Source of the DNA: Stutzerimonas stutzeri
GTDB taxonomy: Bacteria > Pseudomonadota > Gammaproteobacteria > Pseudomonadales > Pseudomonadaceae
Direction: 5' to 3'
DNA length: 64,000 bases
NCBI RefSeq assembly: GCF_024448985.1
Contig: NZ_JAMOII010000004.1
Location: forward strand, 1-64,000
The notes under the pieces are model-generated. The model was not told the DNA's origin, searched no databases, and saw only the letters and a list, made by a program, of their open reading frames with translations. Position 1 is the stretch's first letter, and each line of letters starts with the position of its first letter. Shown here piece by piece: positions 11,629 to 21,661 of this stretch. A program made the translations under genes and the position numbers.

Positions 11629-12621
11629 TCATTCGCCACTCACACGCCGCGGATTTCCCAGATTGGCAAGGCGGACGCTCTGCTCCAGCTGCGCAGCCTC
11701 ATCCGGCGAGTCGATCGGCCCGAGGCGCACCCGGTGCAAAACCTGCTCCTGATGAACCACCGAACTGACGAATACCGGTGCCGTAGTCATGCCGCTGAGC
11801 TTGTCGCGTAGCAGCTGGGCGGCATCCGGATTGGCAAACGCACCGACCTGCAGAAACACTCCGGACTGGCCTGCAGCAATCGTGTTGCCGCGATCGATCT
11901 GCACCGGCAAGGTAGCGCCGGCATGCTGCGCTGGCGGAGGAGTGTACTGTTCGACAGGCTGTGACAGCGAGCGACCAGCGGGCTGACCGGCGACCTTCTG
12001 CGGCTGCGCCAGGACCATCGGCGCAGACTGGCCGCGCTCGGCCCACCACTGCTCGGGGTCGATACCTTCGACCTTGACCCGGGCGGTTCCTGTCTCCGCA
12101 TAGCCTAGCTTTTTCGCCGCGGCGAAGGACAGGTCGATGATACGGTCCGAGTAGAACGGGCCGCGATCGTTAACCCGCAGCACCACGGCCTTGCCATTGT
12201 CGACGTTGGTCACCCGGACGTAGCTGGGCAGCGGCAACGTCTTGTGCGCTGCGCTCATGCCGTATAGGTCGTACTTCTCGCCATTGGCGGTGGGCTGACC
12301 GTGAAACTTGGTGCCGTACCAGGATGCCGTACCGGTTGCCTGATAGTTGCGTCCATCACCGATCGGATAATAGGTCTTGCCCAATACGGTGTAGGGATTG
12401 GCTTTGAACGGGCCGTTATGCGGCACGGGCGTCGCGTCCGGAATGGCCGAAACGTCGACGTCCCACCAAGGCGCGCCGTCCTTGTGTGGCCGTGAATAGT
12501 TATCAGGGCCGCTGATACCCGTGCTCGGCGCAGGCGTCGAAGGCTGTGGCGGTGTCGGTGAAGAGGCGCAACCCGCCACGAGCACGAGAACGGCAGACAC
12601 CGCCAGCAGACGAGCAATCAT
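11629..12621 (-). CDS. rlpA: Septal ring lytic transglycosylase RlpA
   Basis: An outer-membrane lipoprotein that, in P. aeruginosa, cleaves denuded glycan strands at the division septum. The 330-residue protein has the lipobox VAGC. A double-psi beta-barrel holds TASWYGTKFHG and the RVNDRGPF signature (about residues 95-185). After a proline-rich linker comes a C-terminal SPOR domain (about 255-325) that binds denuded peptidoglycan. The start overlaps the mltB stop as ATGA, pointing to translational coupling. Confidence 0.95.
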   Translation of the reverse strand: MIARLLAVSAVLVLVAGCASSPTPPQPSTPAPSTGISGPDNYSRPHKDGAPWWDVDVSAIPDATPVPHNGPFKANPYTVLGKTYYPIGDGRNYQATGTASWYGTKFHGQPTANGEKYDLYGMSAAHKTLPLPSYVRVTNVDNGKAVVLRVNDRGPFYSDRIIDLSFAAAKKLGYAETGTARVKVEGIDPEQWWAERGQSAPMVLAQPQKVAGQPAGRSLSQPVEQYTPPPAQHAGATLPVQIDRGNTIAAGQSGVFLQVGAFANPDAAQLLRDKLSGMTTAPVFVSSVVHQEQVLHRVRLGPIDSPDEAAQLEQSVRLANLGNPRRVSGE

Positions 12622-13667
12622 TGCACGCCTCGTGCCTGGGCCAGTTGCTCGGCAAGCTGATGCACTGCCATGGCGTACATCACGCTGCGGTTGTAACGTG
12701 TGATGACGTAGAAATTGGGCAAGCCTACCCAGTATTCATCACCCTCAGCGCCGTCCAGTCGGAAGGCGGTTACGGCCGTGTCGTCTGCGAGTTCCGCCTC
12801 GGTCTGCCACTGCCAGCCGAGCTGGCGTAGCTCGGCAGCATTCTTGACCGGTTCGAGTCCTTCGGTCAGGCCATCACCGTACCGCTCGCCATTGACCGTA
12901 GCCTTGGCGACCACAGGTGCATCGGCAACCCAGCCGTGCTGCTTGAAGTAATTGGCGGCACTGCCGATGGCATCGACCGGATTCTTCCAGATGTCGATAC
13001 GACCGTCGTCATCGAAGTCCACGGCGTAGGCGCGAAAGCTGCTCGGCATGAATTGCGGTAGCCCCATCGCACCTGCATAGGAGCCAGTCAAGGCCAGCGG
13101 ATCGACCTGTTCTTCGCGAGCCAGCAGCAGAAACTCCTTGAGCTGCTGACGGAAGAATGGCTGGCGCGGCGGATAATCGAAGCCCAAGGTCGTCAGCGCG
13201 TCGATGACACGATAGCTGCCGGTGTTGCGGCCATAGAAAGTCTCAACGCCGATAATCGAGACGATCACTTCGGCCGGCACGCCGTAATCCTGCTCGGCCC
13301 GCGTTAGCGCAGCCTCATTTTCACGCCAGAAGTCGACGCCCTGAGCCACGCGCGAATCGGTGATGAAGATTGGCCGGTATTCCTTCCAGGGTTTCACGCG
13401 CTCCGCTGGGCGAGAGATGGCATCGAGAATTGCCTGTTTACGCTCCGCTTCGGCCAGTATTTCAAGCAACTGCTCGCTGGCGAAGCCGTAGTCATGAGTC
13501 ATTTCACGCACGAATTCGGCGACCTTTTCGCCCTGATAGTCTGCCGCTAACGCCGCCGGAACTCCGCCAACCACACCGAACAGACCCGCTCCGCAGAGCA
13601 CTCGTGCCAACCAGCCACGTCGTAATGGATTCAAGAAATTCACTCTATTCAAACCTGCGCGATCCAC
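12618..13667 (-). CDS. mltB: Membrane-bound lytic murein transglycosylase B
   Basis: A second MltB-family transglycosylase (349 residues), the SltB1 equivalent by position. It has a signal segment (GLFGVVGGVPAALAA), catalytic Glu in GVETFYGRNTG, AGAMGLPQFMPSSF, and the VDFDDDGRIDIW loop shared with the gene at 6472. It lacks the C-terminal peptidoglycan-binding domain of that paralogue. The start is a GTG: either 13667, which overlaps rodA by 19 bp, or 13643, five bases after the rodA stop. It ends in an ATGA overlap with rlpA. Confidence 0.93.
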   Translation of the reverse strand: MDRAGLNRVNFLNPLRRGWLARVLCGAGLFGVVGGVPAALAADYQGEKVAEFVREMTHDYGFASEQLLEILAEAERKQAILDAISRPAERVKPWKEYRPIFITDSRVAQGVDFWRENEAALTRAEQDYGVPAEVIVSIIGVETFYGRNTGSYRVIDALTTLGFDYPPRQPFFRQQLKEFLLLAREEQVDPLALTGSYAGAMGLPQFMPSSFRAYAVDFDDDGRIDIWKNPVDAIGSAANYFKQHGWVADAPVVAKATVNGERYGDGLTEGLEPVKNAAELRQLGWQWQTEAELADDTAVTAFRLDGAEGDEYWVGLPNFYVITRYNRSVMYAMAVHQLAEQLAQARGVQ

Positions 13668-14794
13668 TTGCGATGGGTGTGGATCGACATCAAAACCCCG
13701 AACCCTGATAGCAGGGTCACCAATGAAGTGCCACCAAAACTGATAAAGGGCAGCGGGACCCCTACGACCGGCAACAATCCGCTGACCATCCCGATATTGA
13801 TGAAGACGTAAACGAAGAACGTCATGGTCAGCGCGCCGGCAAGCAGCTTGCCGAACAATGTCTGTGCCTGAACCGTGATGACCAACCCCCGTGCGATCAG
13901 CAGAAGATAGAGCAATAGCAGCAGACAGACGCCAACCAGGCCGAACTCCTCGGCCAGGACCGCAATGATAAAGTCCGTATGGCTTTCCGGCAAAAAATCC
14001 AGATGCGACTGGGTGCCGAGCAGCCAGCCCTTGCCGAAGACGCCGCCTGAGCCGATCGCCGCCTTTGACTGGATGATGTTCCAGCCAGTCCCCAGCGGAT
14101 CGCTTTCAGGATCGAGGAAGGTATGCACACGCTGCTTCTGGTAGTTGTGCAGGACGAAATACCACATGCCGACAGCGATGGGCACGAGCGCCGCAATCGC
14201 GCCTAGGACCCAGCGCCAGCGCAGCCCGGCAATGAACAGCACGAAGGCACCGGAAACCAGCACCAGCAGCGAGGTGCCCAGGTCAGGTTGTTTGAGAATC
14301 AGCACGAAGGGCACCAGGATCAGGCAGAGACTGATGATGGTGTGCTTGATACCGGGAGGCAGTGCGCGGGTGGACAGGTACCAGGCAATGGTCATCGGCA
14401 TGATGATCTTCATGAATTCCGACGGCTGGAAGCGAATCACACCAGGAATGTTGATCCAGCGGGTCGCGCCCATTGCCGTATAGCCCACGAACTCCACCGC
14501 CAAGAGCAGCGCAACGACACCAAGATAGCCGAGCGGCACCCAGCGCGCCATGAATCTCGGTTCCAGCTGAGCGATGAGCAGCATGGCCGTCAGACCTATG
14601 CCGAACGAGGAGGCCTGTTTGATCAGCAGATCCCAGTTCTTGCCGCCGGCCGAATAAAGAACGAATAGACTGCCCGCTGCGAGTGACAGCAGGAGCAACA
14701 GCAGCACGCCATCGATGTGCATGCGCTGCAACAGCGTCGCGCGGCGGCGCATCACATCGGTGGTCGACAACGTACGATCAAACGTCCCGCTCAT
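13649..14794 (-). CDS. rodA: Peptidoglycan glycosyltransferase RodA
   Basis: The SEDS-family polymerase that makes glycan strands during cell elongation, working with PBP2. The 381-residue protein is polytopic, with about ten membrane segments. It has the SEDS signatures WINIPGVIRFQPSEFMK and, near the C terminus, VVGVPLPFISFGGTSL. It overlaps the mrdA stop codon as ATGA, the standard mrdA-rodA pairing. Confidence 0.97.
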   Translation of the reverse strand: MSGTFDRTLSTTDVMRRRATLLQRMHIDGVLLLLLLSLAAGSLFVLYSAGGKNWDLLIKQASSFGIGLTAMLLIAQLEPRFMARWVPLGYLGVVALLLAVEFVGYTAMGATRWINIPGVIRFQPSEFMKIIMPMTIAWYLSTRALPPGIKHTIISLCLILVPFVLILKQPDLGTSLLVLVSGAFVLFIAGLRWRWVLGAIAALVPIAVGMWYFVLHNYQKQRVHTFLDPESDPLGTGWNIIQSKAAIGSGGVFGKGWLLGTQSHLDFLPESHTDFIIAVLAEEFGLVGVCLLLLLYLLLIARGLVITVQAQTLFGKLLAGALTMTFFVYVFINIGMVSGLLPVVGVPLPFISFGGTSLVTLLSGFGVLMSIHTHRKWIAQV

Positions 14795-16680
14795 GGCTTT
14801 TCCACCTCGGCCGTCAGTGGCGGCGCATACTCGGCTTTCAGTTCGCCCGCCTCGTTCAACAACCAGGCATCCATGACCTGCTTGGCAACCGGGGCGGCGA
14901 CACCAGAGCCGGACTCACCGTTTTCGACCATCACCGCCACCGCAATTTGCGGGTCATGCACCGGCGCGAACGCGACGAACAGCGCATGGTCACGATGCCG
15001 TTCGGCAAGCTTCTCGCTGTCGTATCGCTCGCCTTGCTTGATGGCAACAACCTGTGCGGTACCGCTCTTACCGGCAATACGATAGCTAGCCGTATCGCCC
15101 ACCTTTTTCGCAGTCCCGCGAGCGCCGTGCAGAACCGCTACCATGCCGTCGATGGCGGCATCCCAGTAGTCTGGGTCACGCAACTCGATATCCGGCATCG
15201 GCTCCGGATCGACCGGGTACACGCCCTCGATGCTTTTCGCCAGATGCGGCCGAATCCACTTGCCATGAGTGGCCATCAACGAGGTCGCCTGAGCCAGCTG
15301 CAATGGCGTGGTCTGCATATAGCCCTGTCCGATCCCCAGAATGACGGTTTCGCCCGGATACCAGGGCTGGCGGTAACGCGCACGCTTCCATTCCCTGGAC
15401 GGCATCAGGCCCGCAGTTTCTTCGAACATGTCCAGCGACACACGTTGACCGATGCCGAAACGAGTCATGTACTCGTGCATCCGATCGATGCCCATCTTAT
15501 GGGCCATGTCGTAGAAATAGGTGTCGTTTGAGCGATAGATCGCCGTTTCCAGATCTACCCAGCCATCGCCGCCCCGGTTCCAGTTGCGGTACTTGTGCTT
15601 CACATTCGGCAGCTGGAAAAAACCGGGATCGAACACTTTGCTGTTTTCAGTTACCACGCCGGCATCAAGACCTGCCACCGCCATCATCGGCTTGATAGTC
15701 GACCCAGGCGGATACAGGCCGCGCAGCACGCGGTTGAACAGCGGCTGGTCGATGGAATCGCGCAGTTCGCCATAGGCCTTGAAGCTGATGCCGGTAACGA
15801 ACAGATTAGGATCGAAACTCGGCTGACTGACCATTGCCAGCACCTCACCGGTTGCCGGCTGCAATGCAACCACAGCCCCGCGGCGCCCCGCCAGCGCGGC
15901 TTCGGCGGCCTCCTGCAAGTCCAGGTCGAGCGTCAGGGTGATGTCCTTGCCCGGAATCGGATCGGTGCGTTTGAGCACCCGCAGCACGCGCCCGCGCGCA
16001 TTCGTTTCCACCTCCTCGTAACCCACCTGTCCATGCAATGAGTCTTCATAGAATCGCTCGATGCCGGTCTTGCCGATGTGATGGGTGCCGCTGTAATTGA
16101 CTGGATCGAGCCGCTTGAGCTCCGCCTCGTTGATGCGCCCGACATAGCCGACCGAGTGCGCGAAGTGCTCGCGCTGCGGGTAATGCCGAACCAATTGCGC
16201 CGCGACCTCGACGCCTGGCAGTCGGAACTGGTCGACGGCGATGCGCGCGATCTGCTCCTCCGACAGTTCGTACATGATCGGCACCGGCTCGAAGGGTCGA
16301 CGCCCTTGCAGCACGCGCTTTTCGAACAGCTCGCGCTCCTCGCTCGACAACTCGAGCACCTCGACCACGGTGTCCAGCGTCTTGCGCCAGTCCTCGGCGC
16401 GCTCGCGCGTCACCGTCAGGCTGAAACTCGGACGGTTGTCAGCAATGATCTTGCCGGTCCGATCGAAGATCAGCCCTCTGTTCGGCGGAATGGGCTGGAC
16501 ATGGACGCGGTTGTTTTCCGAGAGCGTCGAATGGTGCTGATACTGCACGACCTGCAGGTAATACATACGCGCGATCAGCACGCCGGTGAGCAGCAGCACG
16601 AATGCCGCACCCACAAGCACGCGCTGGCGCACCAGACGGGCATCCTTTTCGTGGTCCTTGAGGGGTATCGGCTGGGACAT
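14791..16680 (-). CDS. mrdA: Penicillin-binding protein 2
   Basis: The class B transpeptidase of the Rod elongation complex. The 629-residue protein has one N-terminal membrane helix (LVGAAFVLLLTGVLIARM), a pedestal domain with the RGLIFDR motif, and a transpeptidase domain with the triad STIK (nucleophile Ser), SND and KSGT. It lies between rlmH (16 bp) and rodA (4-bp overlap). The same gene is called pbpA in P. aeruginosa. Confidence 0.97.
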   Translation of the reverse strand: MSQPIPLKDHEKDARLVRQRVLVGAAFVLLLTGVLIARMYYLQVVQYQHHSTLSENNRVHVQPIPPNRGLIFDRTGKIIADNRPSFSLTVTRERAEDWRKTLDTVVEVLELSSEERELFEKRVLQGRRPFEPVPIMYELSEEQIARIAVDQFRLPGVEVAAQLVRHYPQREHFAHSVGYVGRINEAELKRLDPVNYSGTHHIGKTGIERFYEDSLHGQVGYEEVETNARGRVLRVLKRTDPIPGKDITLTLDLDLQEAAEAALAGRRGAVVALQPATGEVLAMVSQPSFDPNLFVTGISFKAYGELRDSIDQPLFNRVLRGLYPPGSTIKPMMAVAGLDAGVVTENSKVFDPGFFQLPNVKHKYRNWNRGGDGWVDLETAIYRSNDTYFYDMAHKMGIDRMHEYMTRFGIGQRVSLDMFEETAGLMPSREWKRARYRQPWYPGETVILGIGQGYMQTTPLQLAQATSLMATHGKWIRPHLAKSIEGVYPVDPEPMPDIELRDPDYWDAAIDGMVAVLHGARGTAKKVGDTASYRIAGKSGTAQVVAIKQGERYDSEKLAERHRDHALFVAFAPVHDPQIAVAVMVENGESGSGVAAPVAKQVMDAWLLNEAGELKAEYAPPLTAEVEKP

Positions 16681-16696
16681 CTTGGGTTTGGCCGTA

Positions 16697-17164
16697 CTAC
16701 TTGTGGTAAGGGTGGCCCGACAGCAATGTCCAGGCGCGATAGATCTGCTCGCCGATCAAAATGCGTACAAGCGGGTGCGGCAATGTCAGCGGCGACAGCG
16801 ACCAGCGCTGTTCGCTACGCGCGCAGACCTCAGGGGCCAGGCCCTCCGGCCCGCCAACCATCAGGTTGACGTTGCGCGCATCGAGCCGCCAACGTTCCAA
16901 CTCGGCCGCCAGCTGCTCGGTGCTCCACGGTCGGCCCGTCACTTCCAGGGTGACGATGCGCTCGCCGGGCTGCACCTTCGCCAGCATGGCTTCGCCTTCC
17001 TGGCGAATCAACCGCGCTACGTCGGCATTCTTGCCGCGTGTGTTGAGCGATATTTCATGCAGCTCCAGAGGCAGCTCCGAGGGCAGACGCTTGGCGTATT
17101 CATGCCAGCCATCCTCGACCCAGCGCGGCATCTTCGAACCTACCGCGATCAGCTTGATTCGCAC
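16697..17164 (-). CDS. rlmH: 23S rRNA (pseudouridine1915-N3)-methyltransferase RlmH
   Basis: A SPOUT-class methyltransferase that modifies pseudouridine 1915 in helix 69 of 23S rRNA. The 155-residue length is exactly typical. Signatures are [13 protein letters not shown] at the start, the knot motif MVGGPEGL, and [15 protein letters not shown] near the end. It follows rsfS by nine bases, the conserved rsfS-rlmH pair. Confidence 0.97.
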   Translation of the reverse strand: MRIKLIAVGSKMPRWVEDGWHEYAKRLPSELPLELHEISLNTRGKNADVARLIRQEGEAMLAKVQPGERIVTLEVTGRPWSTEQLAAELERWRLDARNVNLMVGGPEGLAPEVCARSEQRWSLSPLTLPHPLVRILIGEQIYRAWTLLSGHPYHK

Positions 17165-17173
17165 GGATCTACC

Positions 17174-17545
17174 TTATTCCTGCTCACCCGCATGCTGGGC
17201 GCGGCTCTGTTCGGCGCCCTGCCAAAGGCGTTCAAGGTCATAGAACTGACGAGTCGGTACCTGCATGACATGAACGACGACATCGCCCAGGTCGAGCAGC
17301 GCCCACTCGCCGCCGTCCAGACCTTCGCTGCCCAGCGGGCGCACGCCCTGCTCCTTGACCTTCTCGAGTACGTTATCGGCCAGCGACTTCACGTGGCGGC
17401 TGGACGTACCGCTAGCGATGACCATGAAATCGGTGACGCTGGTCTTGCCACGAACATCGATAGTGGTGATGTCGGCGCCTTTCAGATCTTCCAGGGCGCT
17501 CACGGCCAGCTGGACTAACGAATCATTTTGCATAACTTGAAACAA
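17174..17545 (-). CDS. rsfS: Ribosomal silencing factor RsfS
   Basis: Binds ribosomal protein L14 and blocks subunit joining, lowering translation in stationary phase. The 123-residue protein shows the DUF143 signatures [20 protein letters not shown] and [16 protein letters not shown]. It lies two bases after nadD and nine before rlmH, the usual nadD-rsfS-rlmH order. Confidence 0.96.
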   Translation of the reverse strand: MFQVMQNDSLVQLAVSALEDLKGADITTIDVRGKTSVTDFMVIASGTSSRHVKSLADNVLEKVKEQGVRPLGSEGLDGGEWALLDLGDVVVHVMQVPTRQFYDLERLWQGAEQSRAQHAGEQE

Positions 17546-17547
17546 CC

Positions 17548-18207
17548 TCAGTTCGACGCCCGGTAAAGTCCGTGCGCGTTGATATAGGCCAGTACGGCGT
17601 CGGGAACCAGAAAACGGACCGATCGACCACTGGCCAGAAATTGACGAATTCGCGTGGCAGAGACCCCGAGAGGTGCCTGCCAGACGAAGGCGATTTGCCC
17701 GCTGCTGCCGGCCAGCGCCAGCGGATCGTTCACGTTGCGCGCCGCCAGCAGATCACGGAGAGCTTCAGGGGCTTCGCTGTCGGCGTCAGGCCGTTGCATG
17801 ACGAGAATGTGGCAGTGGTCGAGCAGCTCATCCCAGCGATGCCAGCTGGGCAAGCCGCAGAACGCGTCCCAACCCATGATGAGAAAAAGCTGATCCTCAG
17901 TTTCCAGCTCTTCACGTAGCGACTCCAGCGTGTCGAGCGTGTACGACGGTTTGTCGCGCTCCAGTTCGCGCGAGTCGACAGTGAGCGGCGGCAATTCCTG
18001 CGCAGCCAGCCGGACCATGGCCAGCCGGTCTTGCGCGGAGCTGTTCGGCGTTTCCCGGTGTGGTGGGCGAAAATTCGGAACCAGGCGCACCTCGTCGAGC
18101 CCGATCGTTTCGGCCACTTCCACAGCCCCGCGCAGGTGCCCGATGTGCACCGGGTCGAAGGTGCCACCGAGAACACCGATGCGCCGTGGCGTGCGGGCAA
18201 TGCTCAT
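17548..18207 (-). CDS. nadD: Nicotinate-nucleotide adenylyltransferase
   Basis: Makes deamido-NAD from nicotinate mononucleotide and ATP. The 219-residue protein has the nucleotidyltransferase motif [11 protein letters not shown] near the N terminus and SATRIRQFL (the ISSTxIR-type motif) near the C terminus. The ATG at 18207 shares its A with the proA stop (TGATG), indicating coupling; a TTG immediately before it is the less likely start. Confidence 0.96.
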   Translation of the reverse strand: MSIARTPRRIGVLGGTFDPVHIGHLRGAVEVAETIGLDEVRLVPNFRPPHRETPNSSAQDRLAMVRLAAQELPPLTVDSRELERDKPSYTLDTLESLREELETEDQLFLIMGWDAFCGLPSWHRWDELLDHCHILVMQRPDADSEAPEALRDLLAARNVNDPLALAGSSGQIAFVWQAPLGVSATRIRQFLASGRSVRFLVPDAVLAYINAHGLYRASN

Positions 18208-19472
18208 CAAGTACGCACGTGGCCGTCGCCGAAGACCACGTATTTCTCGCTGGTCAGCCCTTCCAGACCAACCGGTCCGCGTGCGTGCAGCTTATCGGTA
18301 GAAATGCCGATTTCTGCACCCAGACCGTATTCGAAGCCGTCCGCGAAACGCGTGGAGGCGTTGACCATCACCGACGCCGAGTCGACTTCGGTGAGGAAAC
18401 GGCGGGCATCGGTGAAGTTTTCCGTGACGATCGCATCGGTATGCTGCGAGCCGTAACGGTTGATATGTTCGATGGCCTCACCCAGGGAATCGACCAGCCG
18501 GATCGACAGGATCGGCGCGTTGTATTCGGTGGACCAATCTTCCTCACTCGCGGCCAGCACATCACCACCGAGCAGCTCGCAGGTGCGCGGACAGCCGCGC
18601 AATTCGACACCCTTGTCGCGGTAGATAGCGGCCAGCGGCGGCAGTACGCGGCCGGCAATGGCAGCGTGTACCAGCAACGTTTCCATGGTGTTGCAGGGTG
18701 CGTAGCGCTGGGTTTTGGCGTTGTCGGCGACGCGGATAGCCTTGTCGATATCGGCGGCCTGGTCGATGAACACATGGCAGATGCCGTCCAGGTGCTTGAT
18801 CACCGGGACCTTGGCGTCGCGACTGATGCGTTCGATCAGGCCCTTGCCGCCACGCGGAACGATCACATCAACGAATTCCGGCATGGTGATCAGCGCACCG
18901 ACAGCGGCACGATCGGTGGTTTCAACGACCTGCACCGCAGCGGCCGGCAATTCGGCCTCGGCCAGACCCAGCTGGATGCAGCGAGCGATCGCCTGATTCG
19001 AATGGATCGCCTCCGAGCCGCCACGCAGGATGGTGGCGTTGCCGGATTTCAAGCAGAGGCTGGCGGCGTCGATGGTCACGTTCGGCCGCGATTCGTAGAT
19101 GATGCCGACCACCCCGAGCGGCACGCGCATCTTGCCAACCTGAATGCCGGACGGCAGGTAGCGCATGTCGCGAATTTCGCCGATGGGGTCCGGCAGGGTC
19201 GCGACCTGGCGCAGGCCCTCGATCATGTCGTCGATACGCGCTGGGGTCAGCGCTAGGCGATCGATCATCGCCTCGTCCAGACCATTGGCGCGCCCTGCCG
19301 CCAGGTCTCGCTGATTGGCTTCGACCAGCTCGCTGCGCGCAGCGTCGAGCGCGGCGGCGGCGGCATGCAGTGCGCGATTCTTCTGTGCGGTAGTGGCACG
19401 GGCGAGCACGCGCGACGCCTCTCGCGCGGCGCGACCGAGGCGGGTCATGTAGTCGATTACGGACTCGGTCAT
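18207..19472 (-). CDS. proA: Gamma-glutamyl phosphate reductase
   Basis: The second step of proline synthesis, reducing gamma-glutamyl phosphate to the semialdehyde with NADPH. The 421-residue length is typical. The catalytic cysteine lies in [12 protein letters not shown], and the cofactor region includes [13 protein letters not shown] and [15 protein letters not shown]. The start is placed at 19472 ([13 protein letters not shown]), where homology begins; a Met 45 bases upstream lies in sequence without homology. It heads the minus-strand cluster running to lipB. Confidence 0.96.
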   Translation of the reverse strand: MTESVIDYMTRLGRAAREASRVLARATTAQKNRALHAAAAALDAARSELVEANQRDLAAGRANGLDEAMIDRLALTPARIDDMIEGLRQVATLPDPIGEIRDMRYLPSGIQVGKMRVPLGVVGIIYESRPNVTIDAASLCLKSGNATILRGGSEAIHSNQAIARCIQLGLAEAELPAAAVQVVETTDRAAVGALITMPEFVDVIVPRGGKGLIERISRDAKVPVIKHLDGICHVFIDQAADIDKAIRVADNAKTQRYAPCNTMETLLVHAAIAGRVLPPLAAIYRDKGVELRGCPRTCELLGGDVLAASEEDWSTEYNAPILSIRLVDSLGEAIEHINRYGSQHTDAIVTENFTDARRFLTEVDSASVMVNASTRFADGFEYGLGAEIGISTDKLHARGPVGLEGLTSEKYVVFGDGHVRT

Positions 19473-19730
19473 AGTCTGGCTGGCCTGACTGGAGGGAAAG
19501 CGGCTGATTATAGCCACCCACGCGCCCCGCGCACAGCGGCGCCGGGCGAATGGCAGGCAAGCGCATCAGTGCTTGCACAATCCACCGCCGCTCATTGGCC
19601 AGCAGCCCCGAGATCAAGCCGTCGCTGGCCGGAACCGAGCACTCACACCTCCGGCGTTATCATGCAACGCATTGAAACCGGAACACCCACAACCGGGTCG
19701 AAACCGTCTCGACAAAAAGGAAAACCTTCG

Positions 19731-21050
19731 ATGCCCGAATGGCTCACCGCGCTCACCAGCTGGCTTTCCGAACATCCGCAATGGCTGGGGCTGAGTCTGT
19801 TTCTGGTGGCCTGCCTGGAATGTCTGGCCGTGGTCGGTCTGCTGATGCCCGGCACCGTGCTGGTGTTCGCCATCGCCGTGCTTGCCGGTAGTGGCGTTCT
19901 GAGTCTCGGCGAGACACTGCTACTGGGCTACGCCGGCGGCCTGCTGGGCGATCTGCTGTCCTACGGACTGGGACGCCGTTATCACCAGAACATCCGCAGC
20001 ATGCGCGGCCTGCGCAACCATCCGGAATGGCTGACCCGAGCCGAGCTGTATTTTGGCCGTTACGGCATTGCCAGCCTTCTCGTTGGGCGTTTCATCGGCC
20101 CCCTGCGGCCCATGTTGCCGCTTACCGCTGGCATGCTGGACATGCCGTTCGGGCGTTTTTTGCTGGTGAGCCTGTTCGCCGCGGCCGGCTGGTCGATGGC
20201 CTATTTGCTGCCAGGCTGGACGGCCGGCGCCGCCGTACGATTGCCACTACCGGATGGTTTCTGGGGCGAGGCAGGGATCGTCATTGGCGCATTGTTGCTG
20301 CTCATCGGCGGCGTGGTGCATTGCAGCCTGCATCAGGTGCGCTGGGTTACGCCGCTGGCTGCCGCCCTGAGCACTGCAATCCTGATCGGCCTGTTCATCG
20401 GCTGGCCTTACCTGGTCGAGTTCGACGAGGGTCTGATGGCGGTCGTGCAGGGTGAGCGCAGCCCGATATTCGACCGTTTCATGGTGGTGGTAACCCGTGC
20501 TGGTGATTACCACACACAATTGTGGGCGGCAGTGCTGTTGAGCATGCTGCTGCTCGCCCTGAGACAGACTCGCGCGGCAGTTTTCGCCATTCTTACGCTG
20601 CTGGGCACCGCGCTGGCGAACGGCGCGCTGAAGGCGACGTTCGGGCGGATCCGACCGGACATTCTGGTCGAGCCCCTGAGCACTTACAGCTTTCCCAGCG
20701 GGCACAGCTCGGCGGCATTCGCGTTCTTCCTTACCCTTGGAGTACTCGCCGGGCGCGGACAGCCGCCGCGCCTGCGTCTTGCCTGGGTCCTGCTGGGCGG
20801 ACTGCCGGCAACCGCCATCGCGCTGTCACGGGTTTACCTGGGCGTGCACTGGCCTACCGATGTGATCGCCGGCGCCCTACTCGCCTCAGCCTTCTGCGCG
20901 GCGAGCCTGGTCATCGTGCAATGGCGTACGCCCATGGCGGCGCTCGCGCCTAAAGTCTGGTGGCTGATTCTGCCAGCGACACTAGGACTGATCGGCGCAT
21001 TCACCATCTGGGCACTGCCAGGCGCCATGCTGCTATATCGCTATCTATAA
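19731..21050 (+). CDS. DedA-PAP2 fusion membrane phosphatase
   Basis: A 439-residue membrane protein joining two families. Residues 1 to about 200 are DedA/SNARE-associated-like, with the motif RFIGPLRPMLPLTAG. Residues from about 215 on are a PAP2 lipid phosphatase with its three motifs: KATFGRIRPD (KX6RP), PSGHSS and SRVYLGVHWPTD. DedA proteins take part in lipid-carrier translocation, and PAP2 enzymes dephosphorylate undecaprenyl or phosphatidate phosphates. A joint role in undecaprenyl-phosphate recycling is inference. The ATG is at 19731; the upstream extension of the frame has no homology. Confidence 0.9.
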   Translation: MPEWLTALTSWLSEHPQWLGLSLFLVACLECLAVVGLLMPGTVLVFAIAVLAGSGVLSLGETLLLGYAGGLLGDLLSYGLGRRYHQNIRSMRGLRNHPEWLTRAELYFGRYGIASLLVGRFIGPLRPMLPLTAGMLDMPFGRFLLVSLFAAAGWSMAYLLPGWTAGAAVRLPLPDGFWGEAGIVIGALLLLIGGVVHCSLHQVRWVTPLAAALSTAILIGLFIGWPYLVEFDEGLMAVVQGERSPIFDRFMVVVTRAGDYHTQLWAAVLLSMLLLALRQTRAAVFAILTLLGTALANGALKATFGRIRPDILVEPLSTYSFPSGHSSAAFAFFLTLGVLAGRGQPPRLRLAWVLLGGLPATAIALSRVYLGVHWPTDVIAGALLASAFCAASLVIVQWRTPMAALAPKVWWLILPATLGLIGAFTIWALPGAMLLYRYL

Positions 21051-21060
21051 CGCACCGCCG

Positions 21061-21651
21061 TTATTCGCCGGCATCACCCTGCAGTTGTTCGAGCCAACGC
21101 TGAATGCGCTGTAGTTGCAACCGCGGATCGTCCAGCTGCAGCAGCTCGACTTTCTGCTCTGGCTGAAAAGGCAACAGATAGGCCAGTTGATGCGCCAGCG
21201 AACACTGCCCCTGCACCGCTCCACCCATGCCCAACGTTTCGACCACGGGATGCTGACCCAGGGCTTCGAGCAACGTCACCAGATCGGCATGCTCGTCGCC
21301 CAAGGGGCGCTCATCGATTTCGTCACGCCAGCTGTTGTCGGCGACCGTCAGCTGGTCGCGCTGCACCTCGGCCGAATGTACATCGAAACGACGACCACCC
21401 TCGACGCGGATGCCGAGCAAGCCATTGGGGCGCTGCTGCCAGTCGCGGATCAGCGCCTCGCAACCGGTCAGCGCGTATTCGCTCGCCGCCAGGCCCACCT
21501 CGCTGCCCTCGATGATGCGGACCACACCAAAGCCGTGCCCCGCTTTCAGGCAACTGCTGACCATGTCCAGATAGCGTGCCTCGAATATCTGCAAATCCAG
21601 GGTGCAGCCGGGGAACAACACGGTATCGAGCGGAAACAACGGCAGCTTCAT
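21061..21651 (-). CDS. LON substrate-binding-domain protein
   Basis: A 196-residue protein made only of the N-terminal substrate-binding domain of Lon protease (PUA-like fold), with no ATPase or protease domain. Signatures are LPLFPLDTVLFPG and IFEARYLDM. Free-standing LON-domain proteins are widespread, but their targets are unknown. The ribosome binding site AAGGAG (21656-21661) directly touches the left end of a MITE-like element (21662-21867). Without that insertion the gene would start 12 bases after the lrgB stop, so it probably belonged to the lrgA-lrgB operon. Confidence 0.88.
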   Translation of the reverse strand: MKLPLFPLDTVLFPGCTLDLQIFEARYLDMVSSCLKAGHGFGVVRIIEGSEVGLAASEYALTGCEALIRDWQQRPNGLLGIRVEGGRRFDVHSAEVQRDQLTVADNSWRDEIDERPLGDEHADLVTLLEALGQHPVVETLGMGGAVQGQCSLAHQLAYLLPFQPEQKVELLQLDDPRLQLQRIQRWLEQLQGDAGE

Positions 21652-21661
21652 TCGAACTCCT

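Noticed and set aside
18060-19256. 398-codon open frame antisense to proA and nadD
   Set aside because: It spans two well-supported minus-strand genes and has no domain of its own.
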